A DNA stretch of 64,000 bases, taken from Actinomucor elegans (taxonomy: Eukaryota > Mucoromycota > Mucoromycetes > Mucorales > Mucoraceae). Below the pieces are notes generated by a model, which worked only from the letters and a program-made list of their open reading frames with translations, did not search any database and was not told the origin of the DNA. Numbering within the stretch: the stretch's first letter is position 1; each line of letters begins with the position of its first letter. A program made the translations under genes and the position numbers. Shown piece by piece: positions 20,054 through 30,787 of the stretch. The stretch spans positions 310,001-374,000 of the forward strand of contig JAMSLZ010000011.1 in assembly GCA_026027325.1 (NCBI GenBank). The letters are read 5' to 3'.

Positions 20054-21660
20054 CTAGACAAACTGTAATCTTTCTTCATAATACTTGATAAGCTATAACA
20101 CAAAAAAACAACAATTAGATATACAAATCATTACTCATCAATATAGTACTTTACAGTAGTTGGAATTTTTTCATGGGCTTCTTCCATGGTATGGATTGTC
20201 TTTTGATCATTCAACCTACAAGTATTGGTAAGCAAAATTAGCACTAATAAAGACGCGTTTAGCTTACCATTCAATATAACAAAGCATCGTTCTGGGATCT
20301 ACAGGTGACGCCTGAACGCAAATCTTTCTTAATTCCTTTTCCCAGTTTGTAGTTTTTTCAGGCCAAGCAATAGGAAACTGATAACCCAACTTGATCATGT
20401 ATCCCGGAACATGATCAACATATTGCTTGACACGTTTGGTTATTTTAGATTCGTCAACTTCATCTAGCTCTCTTTTACGTGAAGATTTTTTTTTCAAGGA
20501 TTTTTCCATTGTAGTATTATGATCATCCTCTTGTTTGATTTCCTGTGATATATTGGGAATAGGTGTACTGCTGCGGCTACTGCTAATAGAATGTGACTTG
20601 GGCGCATTAGAAGGCCTTGTAACATTAGGCAAACTATCCCAATAGGCAATGCATAATTCAGGCACGTCACTGTAATGCAAAAAGGTTTAATTTTTTTTTT
20701 CTAAACTTGCTTTCTACTTAAGGTTCCTTACTCATGTATAGTGCTGGCAGTCTCCATCGTATTGTCTTCAGAAGGATAACCCTTCCACTTGATTTCATAC
20801 TTTACAACTTTGCCCTATACAATAAGAAGTAAGATAGAGCCGATTAAACTGTGTAGAATTTTACAAACCTTGTAAATACGATGACCTTCAATTTTTTCTA
20901 CTTCATATTCTGCTTCACTTTCCTCTTCCTCATTGTCTGATACTGTTTCTACGTCTTTTGACGATTTTGGCCCGGCATTATTATTATTAGTAGGCTTCGC
21001 CGAGGCAGATTTAGTGCGTTCTGATGTGTTCTTTTTGGGGCTGGTAGGCTTTTGATGTATCTCTTGTGATTTGGCTCGTGTCTTGCGAGGAGGATATTTT
21101 TCAGTTGAATTAGTAGCATTAGCTGATGGTGGTGGGGATTGTGATGATACTAACGCGCTGGCGTTCTCTTTCTCTTCGTCATCTGCTTCCATATATGCTG
21201 TGGACTCATAAATTTCGTCAGCCATGGGTGATGGCGATGGACTTTTTTTGGTGGTGGCAGTGGTGGTGGCAATGCCATCATCAGCCTCAGAATCAACAGT
21301 CTTGGCTTTGGATTCAACTTTATTGGTTTCAGTAGCTTCAGGTTTGGTAGTTTGGGCTTTGGATTCAATTGGATCAGCTGTGGTTTCTAGCTCAGTATCA
21401 GATCGTTTGGCAGTGGCTTCCTCTTCATCCATTAAGGCAGCAAAAGCTTCATCATCCTCTTCCAAAAACTCAAGTTCGTTCGTTATTATATCATCTGCCT
21501 TGGTTACCTCTTGTACACTTTCAGTGGCGGTTGCCTCGACGGAGCTAGTCACAGTTGTTTCTGACATTGCTTTTGTATAAACCGAGCTCTCAACAGTAAT
21601 TGCAGACTTTATATGGCTGGCAGCAGGGGCTTCAACTACAGTTTTTTCGATAGGCTCCAT
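20054..21660 (-). CDS. HP1/Swi6-type chromodomain and chromoshadow protein
   Basis: Exons 21660-20869, 20814-20732, 20669-20268, 20215-20155, 20092-20054 (458 aa). The N-terminal 245 residues are disordered, rich in Glu/Asp/Ser/Thr with Lys/Pro patches. The chromodomain spans about 250-306: EYEVEKIEGHRIYK-GKVVKYEIKWKGYP keeps the three aromatic-cage positions (Tyr of EYEVEK, Trp and Tyr of KWKGY) that bind methylated H3K9. The usual NTWEP is NTMET here. A basic hinge (KKKSSRKRELDEVDESKITKR) precedes a C-terminal chromoshadow domain (about 385-458) ending LIKYYEERLQFV. Swi6/HP1 spreads heterochromatin and dimerises through the shadow domain. The start at 21660 is preferred over an in-frame ATG further upstream because the protein composition begins there. 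Confidence 0.9.
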
Positions 21661-23300
21661 AATGAAATTACAATTCAAAAAGAATAAGAAAGAATTTTTT
21701 TTTGACGCGTCGTTCAAAAGCTTTAAGGAAAATTCTCTTTCCATATCCAAAGCCAATCAGATAATGTATATCACGTGAATTAAAGCGTCGCTGCGTTTAG
21801 CTCGTCTGTATCACTATGCAACTGAAACATTTAAAGCTAACTGCATCTCATTATAACGATCCAGTAAATCGGAAGGATAAACTTAACGTTGATATCTACT
21901 GAAGTGTATATATGGTACATCGTCGTACCCTGTGCGCATGGATAGTGATTAAGGGCGCCTTAATTGGTTGAATCTTTGGTAGCATATATGCACACTGAGC
22001 TCCTTACATTTCCACTTGGTTACTGACACCAAAAGAAGTCATACCTTGTTAGACAAGCCTATATGCTTTCTTTTGTTCGTTTGATCTATTACGTCCATTC
22101 GACTTAGATATTGCAGCCTATTTTGATATGAGTGAGTCAAATGAAAGCTTTAGGACATGGTAAGAGTAACCTGTTATAATGTATGATGGATAGATTTGTT
22201 AAATTAAATGAGACGTTTACTCTTTTATTAAAAGACAGGAGGATCTTCATGATAAAATATTGCCCCCTTCCTTTTTTTATATACATCAACTTGTTTGATG
22301 TAATCAAATATACCTTCGATTCACCTATGAGTAATATTACTAATTGAGTTAAAACACTTATAACCTACCTTCATATCATGCTTAACATATGGGATACAAA
22401 ATAGATGTTTATTATAGTATGCATCCGTACTATAACATGTAACAGACTAAGGTTAATGCATTTGACCAAAATCGACCGTTACAAACCGTATCAGGAACCT
22501 CAAAATTTGCTCAAAAACAGTAGACGTATATAAAGGTTAGTGCTTTTTTTTTTATATCTGTACCTTGAGTGCTTAATATAATCTGTAAAGTAGCTAGTTC
22601 TCTTTTAGATAACATGACTTTTGGTTCAGCTTTAAAAAATGTATATTTGGCTCCACTAATTCAAAAGGCTATATATTATTGAAGTAATTTAGTTCATTGT
22701 TATGTACAAAAAAACATGCATATCCCTAAAATTAAAGCATTATTTCTGTCGGCTGTCGTTTTCAAGCAGTCCGACCTTAAGCATATCTGTCAAGCGAGGT
22801 GATTATGGATCCATTATCATTCAATTACCAACAACCAATAAAATCGATGACCTACATCACACCGACTCCACTACTTGGTTTGGTGCCGTAACTACTATTG
22901 GACAGAGAGAGTAAGCAGTTCCCTTTCCCCTTTCCCATTTTTTTTTTTTCAAAATTTGGTGTATAATACCTTTTGACTGTAGAATTTACACTTTAAAGAT
23001 ATATAGTTTATACCTTTAATTCATTAGAACATGCGTAATATTTTTATTGCATTTTTAGTATAAAAACACTTGATCTTATTAACTTAAAACGAAAGACCAC
23101 CGTAGTCCTATATAATCACAAATAACACCTTAATTATCATACAAAACAAAGTATTACTTCAACATTATTAGAAATAAAACAGAGTTTTGGAGTTTTAACA
23201 ATTAAACTTTGTAGGGCTCAATCATTATTGAGATATAATTCAGACACCTACAAAATCGACTCACTTCATTGGTTAAATTTCCTTATGTATGCTGCTGCAG

Positions 23301-23354
<54 letters not shown>

Positions 23355-23401
23355 CCTGCTCTTGGTTAAAAAAAAGAAACAAAAAACTTTCCCCTTTTAC
23401 T
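21661..23401. other. 1.7-kb stretch between HP1 and the TMEM19 gene
   Basis: No confirmed gene. An open stretch at 22795-22914 (+) ending TTWFGAVTTIGQRE and a weakly similar motif at about 23240-23280 may be relics. A 52-T tract (23303-23354) ends 47 bp before the next ATG. Confidence 0.4.
23303..23354 (+). repeat. T52 homopolymer upstream of the TMEM19 gene
   Basis: 52 consecutive T residues on the coding strand, 47 bp before the start codon. Confidence 0.95.
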
Positions 23402-24316
23402 ATGATGGTCATCAAGAACATCTTGTTTGCTTTGGGGCTTTCGATATTGCTCGTTATTCATTCGCGTCGCAAAAAGTCACTAAGCATTGATGGAGCAAGT
23501 GCAGCGTTTGCATTGGGCATGGCTACCTTTTCTTCACAACTCTGGGTGTTTACTGTAGTGCTTTTGACGTTTTTCATTAGCAGTTCCAAGCTGACGCATT
23601 TCAAAGCTCAACGTAAACGTGTATTAGAAGCCGATTATGAAGCGAGTAGTGAACGCAACGCGATACAGGTGGCATGCAATGGTTTGGCAGGTGGTTTAGC
23701 AGTTGTCTTGTTTCAGTATTTATGTGAGCCTTTAGGCGCGTGTTATCACGAAGCTAGATGGAGTACCATGTTACTGTGGGCGTACGTAGGCCATTACGCA
23801 TGCTGCGCAGGTGATACTGTAGAGTATATTTTTGTTTCTCGTCATTCACTATACTAAAACTCGCTTTGATTCGCTTAGTGGGCTAGTGAATTGGGTATTT
23901 TAAATAAGGATTGGCCTATACTTATCACCAAGTTTAAAAAAGTACCTCCAGGTACTAATGGTGGCGTATCCGGATTAGGTTTAGCAGCATCATTGGCAGG
24001 TGGTGTTGTTGTTGGTATTTCAGGCGCACTGACGTTATACGTGGAACAGCCATGCCATGGATTTGCTTGGGAACTAATTGTATTGGGTTCTTTAGCTGGC
24101 TTAGGTGGCTCTCTAGTGGATTCATTATTAGGAGCTACAGTACAAGAAACGTTATACAGTGAAGCTGAAAAAAAGATTGTCATGGATAAGGGTGACCGAG
24201 TCAAAGTGATTAGTGGAATCGCGTTATTGGACAACCATCAAGTCAACTTTATTACATCATTATTCACAACCTCAGTATGTGCATTATGCGCACACTATCT
24301 TTACCCAATAGCTTAA
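23402..24316 (+). CDS. TMEM19/DUF92 family membrane protein
   Basis: Exons 23402-23818 and 23879-24316 (284 aa). A polytopic protein with about six to seven hydrophobic segments. The family signature GDTWASELG is created exactly across the 60-nt intron, and the conserved GTNGGVSGLGL loop follows. DUF92 includes human TMEM19 and the plant phytyl-phosphate kinase VTE6; the fungal substrate is unknown. The ATG pair at 23402/23405 is chosen because upstream in-frame codons translate the T52 tract into poly-Phe, which is not credible as protein. It converges with PSMA4, with 32 bp between stop codons. Confidence 0.88.
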
Positions 24317-24348
24317 TTGATGATATCCCTCTGCTTTTTATTATTTAT

Positions 24349-25280
24349 TTATTGAGTTGCTTCAGTAGTACTTGCAGCACCAACATTTTGTTCCTTTAAT
24401 AAAGCATCAATCTCTTCAGGTTTATAAAGCTCGTATTTAACCTTGTCTGTCTTTTGATCGAGTTGAATGGTTGCAAACTCCACTATAATGCAAAACGATT
24501 TAGTACATGCTCAGTGTCATTTTTCATATATACATTACATTTTTCGCTTGTCAATGTTGTGCTGTCCATTGTCTTGCTCAAGACCTTAATTGCCAAAGCC
24601 TTGGCTTCCTCCAAAGTCATATCTTCCTTATGATCCTGCTTCAAGATCGATTGTGCAGTAGCGTTATTGGCGCCAATACAAGTAGCCTTCCAACCACCAT
24701 AGTTGCCAGAAGGATCGGAATGATACAATTGGAATCCGTGGTGCTCGTCATAACCTGCAAAGATAAACGAAACACCAAAAGGACGCAAACCACCATACTG
24801 CGTATAGCCTTGCTTCAAATCACACAAGTTTTGTACGAGTTGCTCGACTGGAATTTCTTCGTTATAAGCAAACAGATAACGTTGTGCACTGGCGCAGGTC
24901 CAGTTAATCAGAATGTTGGCATCAGCTGTAATACCTGCAACACCACAAATGATATTACTAGAAAAAGCATTAGTACGCGGTTATTGTGTGCAGAAATTCA
25001 AAGCCTAATTACTCATTCAATTTGTAAATCTTTTCAGATGAAGCAGACTTTTCTAAAAGCTTGGAAGTCACTTTCTTTTCAGCAGCAATAACGACACCGT
25101 CTTTAGCGAGAATGCCAAGAGCAATACCCGCATGGGAAATAGCCTCCATGGCATACTCAACTTGGTATAAGCGACCTAGAGAAGAGAATTTTAAGTTTCT
25201 TTTAAATAATGCGAGTCAATTGAATAGTTTCTACCTTCTGGTGAAAAGATGGTGGTTCTTGAATCGTATCTTCTAGCCAT
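24349..25280 (-). CDS. PRE9: 20S proteasome subunit alpha type 4 (alpha3)
   Basis: Exons 25280-25235, 25175-25013, 24957-24539, 24482-24349 (253 aa, normal length). The N-terminus [16 protein letters not shown] and [12 protein letters not shown] are the proteasome alpha-type signature, and the sequence is closest to PSMA4/Pre9. The central part ([27 protein letters not shown]) and the C-terminal DALLKEQNV tail fit. It forms part of the outer gate ring of the 20S core. The three introns (59, 55, 56 nt) split codons in phases 1, 2 and 1. Nothing unusual. Confidence 0.96.
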
Positions 25281-26117
25281 TTTGTTTTAAGGTGTATAAA
25301 AGGAAGAGATTATGCTTTCACTTTTTTTTTAACCGCGTGTTGCGCGTCCCTATATTATAAGCGGAAAAATAAATCCATACGTAATCTGTGACGTCGATTG
25401 AAATTCAGAATTTGACAGTACAGTTGCCATAGGCAACCTGAGATTTTGACAGGTACGGTTCTTGGGCAATCTGCATTATGCCAGGAACGGTTGCTAGTAG
25501 TCTATATTTTGATTGGCAAAGGTGTAACTGAGCAGCCTATGCTATCCAAGTTTCAGTATAGAATGTGAAAGACGTTGGGTACTAATTAGCACAAAAAATC
25601 TCTTGAATGAAACAAAATTTCAATTATCAAAGATTATTCTTTATTGAAGATTATAAAAATAAAACCATTCAATCTGTACATGAACTATTAATTAATCGAG
25701 ACTTTGACAGGGATCAATCTCGAGATTTATAGATCGTTAGAATTAGTTTATAAAAGTGGCATTCCAATAACAGTTAATCGCTAAAATGACAATGAATTTC
25801 AGTCAAATGATAATTCTGATTAGCGTAGTAATGCTTATTGAGCGTGTACTAATTTTAGATGCAACGTTAAATAGGATCAGTCAAGGATTATAGCGATGTT
25901 AAAAATGACGATTTCTGAAAAAAAAAAGACGAGTATATCCTTAGGCTTAAAATACACGAGTTGTCAGTATTCTTATTTTTTTTTTAAAAAAAAGGGGGGA
26001 AATTAGCTTTTCATCGTACTAAACCCCCCTGAAATGAAAGAAATACAGTACAACCTTTATATAGTTTGATTTGCAATTATATTCTATACAAATTCTGTTG
26101 AAGTACTTTCCGTATAT
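25281..26117. other. Stretch upstream of PSMA4
   Basis: Promoter region and AT-rich DNA. A T10-A8-G6 block lies at 25976-25999. No gene was recognised; a 45-codon open stretch at about 25452-25570 (+) is unsupported. Confidence 0.35.
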
Positions 26118-26340
26118 TTAGATATTTCTATTATTCAAAGGATATCGAGGAATTCTATCAGCCTCCTGTATTACTGCGTACACGTGGATCAGCCTCTTTT
26201 GCATTTGAGTGGCATGAATGAAGCAACTCTGGTTCTCCTTATCATTTTGTTTGATAGTATCGAATTGAGCTGTAAGTAACCAATGTTTTTGATAGACAAT
26301 GAGTATATAACAAAACACCCAGGTGTTTTACTTGCTCCAT
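26118..26340 (-). CDS. Small two-exon gene, 57-aa helical protein
   Basis: Exons 26340-26319 (22 nt) and 26269-26118, joined by a 49-nt GT..TTACAG intron in matching phase (57 aa). The predicted product is hydrophilic and probably helical, beginning MEQVKHL and ending YPLNNRNI. It lies 83 bp downstream of the UTP6 stop on the same strand. Size and composition resemble small coiled-coil subunits of complexes, but no family was recognised. The first ATG choice is uncertain, since an open frame extends a little upstream. Confidence 0.45.
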
Positions 26341-26422
26341 CCAAAGCAGCTTTGAGAAGGCTTCATTTGTCGAGCAGAACTGTATAGTGTTATTCTAATT
26401 TTTTTTTATTATTATTTTACAA

Positions 26423-28598
26423 TTATAAACTGCTTGATGCTTTCAATTTTTGGACTTGAAGATCAAACGCTTCCTTATTCAACACTTCCTTTACTGCTCT
26501 ATGATACACTTGATTAGCCTTTTGTAACTTCTTTTGAGAATAGAGATAGGCCAAATACGAAATGTAGGATCCTAAGCAAAAATATGAGTTAATCAATGTT
26601 GTTCAATAGCAACCATTATAGCGATTTACCTTCTTTATCTTCTTCTAAGCGCGTTAATCTATCATACAAGTCCTCGACACTTGCTTGTCCTTGGCTATCG
26701 CCTTTGCCGTAAAGACCTTCCGCCTCGACACACTTGTTGAAGAACGCACGTGTAGGATAACAATGCAACATAATCTTTTTATATACCTCTCTTGCTTTTT
26801 GGATGCCTTGAGTTTCAGCAGCCCATGTCACATAACTCGTTTGCAACATGTCTTTGATTTTATTGCGATCGTTTGTACTTGCAGACACTGAGGGTAATAA
26901 CGCAGTGGCTCTTGTGCATGCTTGCCAGAACAACGTATCTGGATCTTGCTCTTTCAAAATCCAGTCCTTGTATGAGCTCCACAAAGTCAATGAAGTAGGG
27001 TTTAAATCCAGCGCCTCGGCATAAAATGCGCTTTGTTGGGCGTGATCCTCTTTGGACAATTGAATGCGAAGGATCCATAATGTAACTGAATTAGGATAGT
27101 ATTCTAATCCTCGTGCGGCTACATCGTCTGCTTTCTCGATATTGTCGATTTGAACAAGATGGTGTGCCCAAGCTTCGAAAAGTGCCTTGTTCATATCACG
27201 GTGCTCTTTATGACATGCTTTAAAGGTTTTAAGAAGTTGTTTGCTGAGATACAATTTAAGGTTGGGTTCAGATACCACGTCGAACCAGTTCTGCAAGAAT
27301 TTAACATATTGAAGCCACATCTCTGGCTTTGATAATCTTTGAAGAGATTCTTCAAAATCTTGAACACATTGACGCAAGGCGGGAATAAAAGCAGGGTCCG
27401 ATAATGTCAAGGAGCCTAAATGACGAGCTGCTAAAAAGGCGACTGCAACAGGATCCTCCATCATATCACGACGAATTGTGTCATAGACATGCTCAATATG
27501 TTTCTGTGTATTGGTGAACTCGTTGTAGATGCTAGCGAATTTCTTGCGAAACTCAATGTCTTGAGGAATAGCAGTAATGGCGTTGTCATAAATAATGGTA
27601 GCCAAGAGACCTTGCAAGATGGGATTATTAGCTTCTTCAAGTGCTGCAGCTTCATCATGTGTCATTTTTTTGAGCTTGGAAGTCTCAGCATCTTCAGTTT
27701 GATTCATTTCTTCTACATCTTCACCAGTGACAGCCGGAAGTTTAATGGTATTATCATCGTCTTGGTCAGCTTCCATAGGCTCGATATCTTCGGCGTTCTT
27801 TTGCTGATCGATGCCAAGAATACGTCTTCTTAGCTTGATCTTTTCAATATAGATGAGTTCAAGACGGAAGTACTCATGCCATAATTGCTGGTTCTCGGGC
27901 ATCAGTCGAAGAGCGCGCTGTAAAAGGACACGGGCAGCGGCCATATTGGCATTGTGTTCATTTTCCCAAGTCGCTGCCATGATCCATAATGAAGCATTCG
28001 TTGGGTGATATTGAATAGCTCTAAATAATAAATCAGTTTCATGCGGTAGATCCTAGTTTTTCAGATTCCTTACTCTACAAATACGCCAGAGAGCACTTTA
28101 TTAGATTGGTTACGCTTAGCATAATCAATGTATTGAAGCCATAATGATAGGTCGCCAGTGAATCTGATTGTAGCTCTTTTAAACAAGCTGTAGATACGTC
28201 TAGTACCTGAGTACTGCAGTTCGCTACCTTTTAAAGTATCAACAATGCCTAAAGCAATTTTGGTTAGTTTTTGTGCAAAATACGAAGGCTCTTGGTATTT
28301 TACCCATGCGGCCGACACGCTTCTTGCGAAGATCTTCCAAGTTGATTTCATACTCGATGGCTCTCAAGAAATCAATTTTTTGCTTAATACGACGTTGTAA
28401 AGCATACTCGAAATTGGTTCTCTTTTTAATAATTGACTTGATTTCCGCCTATTTGAAATAAAAAATGTAAGTTTTGATCGATCGCTTTAGATTAAAAATA
28501 AAGAAACAGGACTGTACATGAGAGAAAATGTTCTTTTTTTCGAGACCCTCGAGCTCAGGGATCATGCGCTCGAGGTAGTATTGTACTGATTCAGCCAT
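26423..28598 (-). CDS. UTP6: U3 snoRNA-associated protein Utp6 (HAT repeats)
   Basis: Exons 28598-28518, 28448-28304, 28248-28074, 28020-26630, 26571-26423 (646 aa). The N-terminus MAESVQYYLERMIPELEGLE followed by EIKSIIKKRTNFEYALQRR is the Utp6 signature. HAT helices (SLWLQYIDYAKR, ASLWIMAATWENEH and others) run through the protein, with an acidic insert near residues 235-275. Utp6 belongs to the UTP-B part of the small-subunit processome, needed for 18S rRNA maturation in the nucleolus. The internal junction at 28304/28248 restores the conserved frame, supporting the model. Confidence 0.94.
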
Positions 28599-28711
28599 TG
28601 TATGTTATATTTATGTAGAATACACTCGAAAAAAAACGTTCAAAGGTTCTCTAATCTAGGTTTATTTTCGAAATGCAGAAGCATGTGACTCGCTTTCATC
28701 TCAGCCACTAA

Positions 28712-30483
28712 TTACAATAGCCCCATTCGTTTACCAAAGTAGACACATGCAGTACAGTACATGGCCATACCACCCAAGATCCAATAGAAGTAAACCAGGT
28801 CTATGAAATCTTTACCGGGCACTTTAACGTTCATGCCCCATAAACCACCAATCAGGGTCAAAGGTATAAAGACAGTGGCTAAAAATGTCAACCGGTTCAT
28901 GACACTGTTGGTCATAACGTAAGTTTGAGTAAGTTCCAAATTGACTTGAGCAAGGTAATTTGTATGCGCACGATGCAGGATGCGATCATAATGGTTAATG
29001 TTTTGAGCCATAGTCACAACGTGATCTGAGAGAAACTATATAAGTAGATAATCTACAAGCGGTTTTTTGGTGCTATTTACCTTGAATATCTCCAAGATAC
29101 AGCAATGTATCGCTAATAGACTTTTTTGTTTCTAGCAACGGGTTAATAATTGCTGGCGTATGACTCAAGGTGTCCGATCGTGTCGTTGTCACTGAAGTAC
29201 CAGCAACTGCAGCTGTTAAGGCCTGATTCAACTGAGCTGGAAAAGATAATGTTTGTTGCTGTTCTAACAGATCCAATTCTCGAGTTCTATCTTCGTATCT
29301 CTTCATTAAACTTTTGAGTACGTCCAGCTTCGAAGCCAATAAGCGAGATAACTGAGTAGATTTCTTTCGGCAGCGACTGATACGCTTCAGCATATCTGCT
29401 TGTTCTGACTCTTTCAACACTAATGAGAGCTCATCAATAGAAACGGCTTCCATTTCTACTTGTAGGATAATAGGAGCAAAGCTATCTGTGATGGCATCAA
29501 TCAGCGCATAATTCATCCAATCAGGTGTTATCGTCATGTAGGCCTTCAGTTGGTTGCAACGTTCTCGAACAGTGTTACCATGATCGGATTTCTTAAAATG
29601 AAACTTTATATGGCTAGTTAGCATCATCTTAATGGATAAACGCTAAAAAAAAATTTACCGTAATAAGTCCTTCTTTAAATATTAAAGTATAATAATTAAA
29701 AGGCTTAATTCGATCTGTTACTGGATCCATATCAAAAGCGCGAAAGCAAACGAATGTGTAGTTAGGAAACAGTTCTACTTTTTCTCGAGGTTCTTGAGCT
29801 TGTATATCTTCTGTAGTTAGAGGATGAATATGAAATGTCTATAAATTCCATTAGGAAATTGTTTGATTTGTATTTTAAACACGGTCTACCTTGCTGAGTA
29901 CTCTCATTTCTTCTATAGAAGGACACAGAATATCGACCCACCATCCTTTGGACTTGACTACGGAAGCCAAAGCTCTCTTCCCTTCCTCGGTTAACAATTC
30001 ATCTAAACTAGTAGCGGTAGTGGACCCATTTTCTGAAGAATAGATCGTAAATCTGATGCCTGTCGCTGACTCAAGCTTTGCGCTGGAACCGTATAATTGG
30101 TTTTGTCGACTGAGTGTTCTCGTTAGATGTAAAGTACCTGTGGACAGCTTGCGTGTACGATCCTGAACCATGCGATTAAAGGCAGCTATATCAACGCGAT
30201 CGTCTTGGCTGGCCTTGTACCGAGGATAAAGTACGTCGGTCTTAACGTCTTCAACATCATCAGCGCACAAGTCGCTGATTTGTTTTTCGCTAAGGAAACT
30301 TCGTAAACTGCTGGGACGACGGTGCGGATGAGACGCTGGCAGTGTAGATTCCAAATCGTATCGCGAAGCTCGTTCGTCTTCTTCATGTTCAGCAAACGAA
30401 GACAGGTAATTAGGATATTCGGGTCCTGCTGAAGTAGAACCAGTTCCTCTTCGACGCATGGTGTTAGAAGAATGAGTAGACAT
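28712..30483 (-). CDS. CorA-family magnesium transporter (Mnr2/Alr-like)
   Basis: Exons 30483-29890, 29838-29659, 29603-29081, 29025-28712 (536 aa). The cytosolic N-terminus is long and Ser/Arg-rich. The CorA core begins near residue 185 (GWWVDILCPSIEEM; TFHIHPLTTEDIQ; REKVELFPNYTFV) and a long helical funnel follows. Two C-terminal TM helices carry the GMN selectivity motif in TM1 (GGLWGMNV). Closest in form to fungal vacuolar/plasma-membrane Mg2+ transporters of the Mnr2/Alr group, but shorter. It is divergent from MAD1 (304 bp between starts). The acceptors of exons 3 and 4 were chosen from several AGs by frame and conserved FHF / DHV continuity. Confidence 0.88.
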
Positions 30484-30787
30484 TGTTGTTTATATGGTAA
30501 TTTTGGGAATTCTAAAGGGTAACAAAAAAAAAACAGTAAAACTAAGTTCCCTTGAACTGCTTTTTTTACATCTAGTACATTAGAAAGGAAAAGAAAGATA
30601 AAGGAAAAGAACAGAGTATCACGCTCTTTCGCATCTGAGGCGGAGAGTACTTTTTGGAGTAATAAATCACACCGCTGTCCAATCATACTTCTGTTGAGAG
30701 CGTGTATTCAAAATATCGCGTTAAAGTGACTTTTTTACGAATCCCCTCCTCTTTTATTCTTTTGTTCACTAAATATCATTTTAACAA
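30484..30787. promoter_or_regulatory. Divergent promoter between the CorA transporter and MAD1
   Basis: A 304-bp space between two start codons on opposite strands. A-rich on the CorA side, with no recognised factor site. Confidence 0.5.

Noticed and set aside
21975..21985. TTTGGTAGCAT, resembling the retroelement primer-binding site
   Set aside because: No LTR-like sequence precedes it and the match stops after 11 bases.
23228..23401. N-terminal extension of the TMEM19 protein with a poly-Phe run
   Set aside because: It is translation of the T52 homopolymer; protein character begins at ATG 23402.
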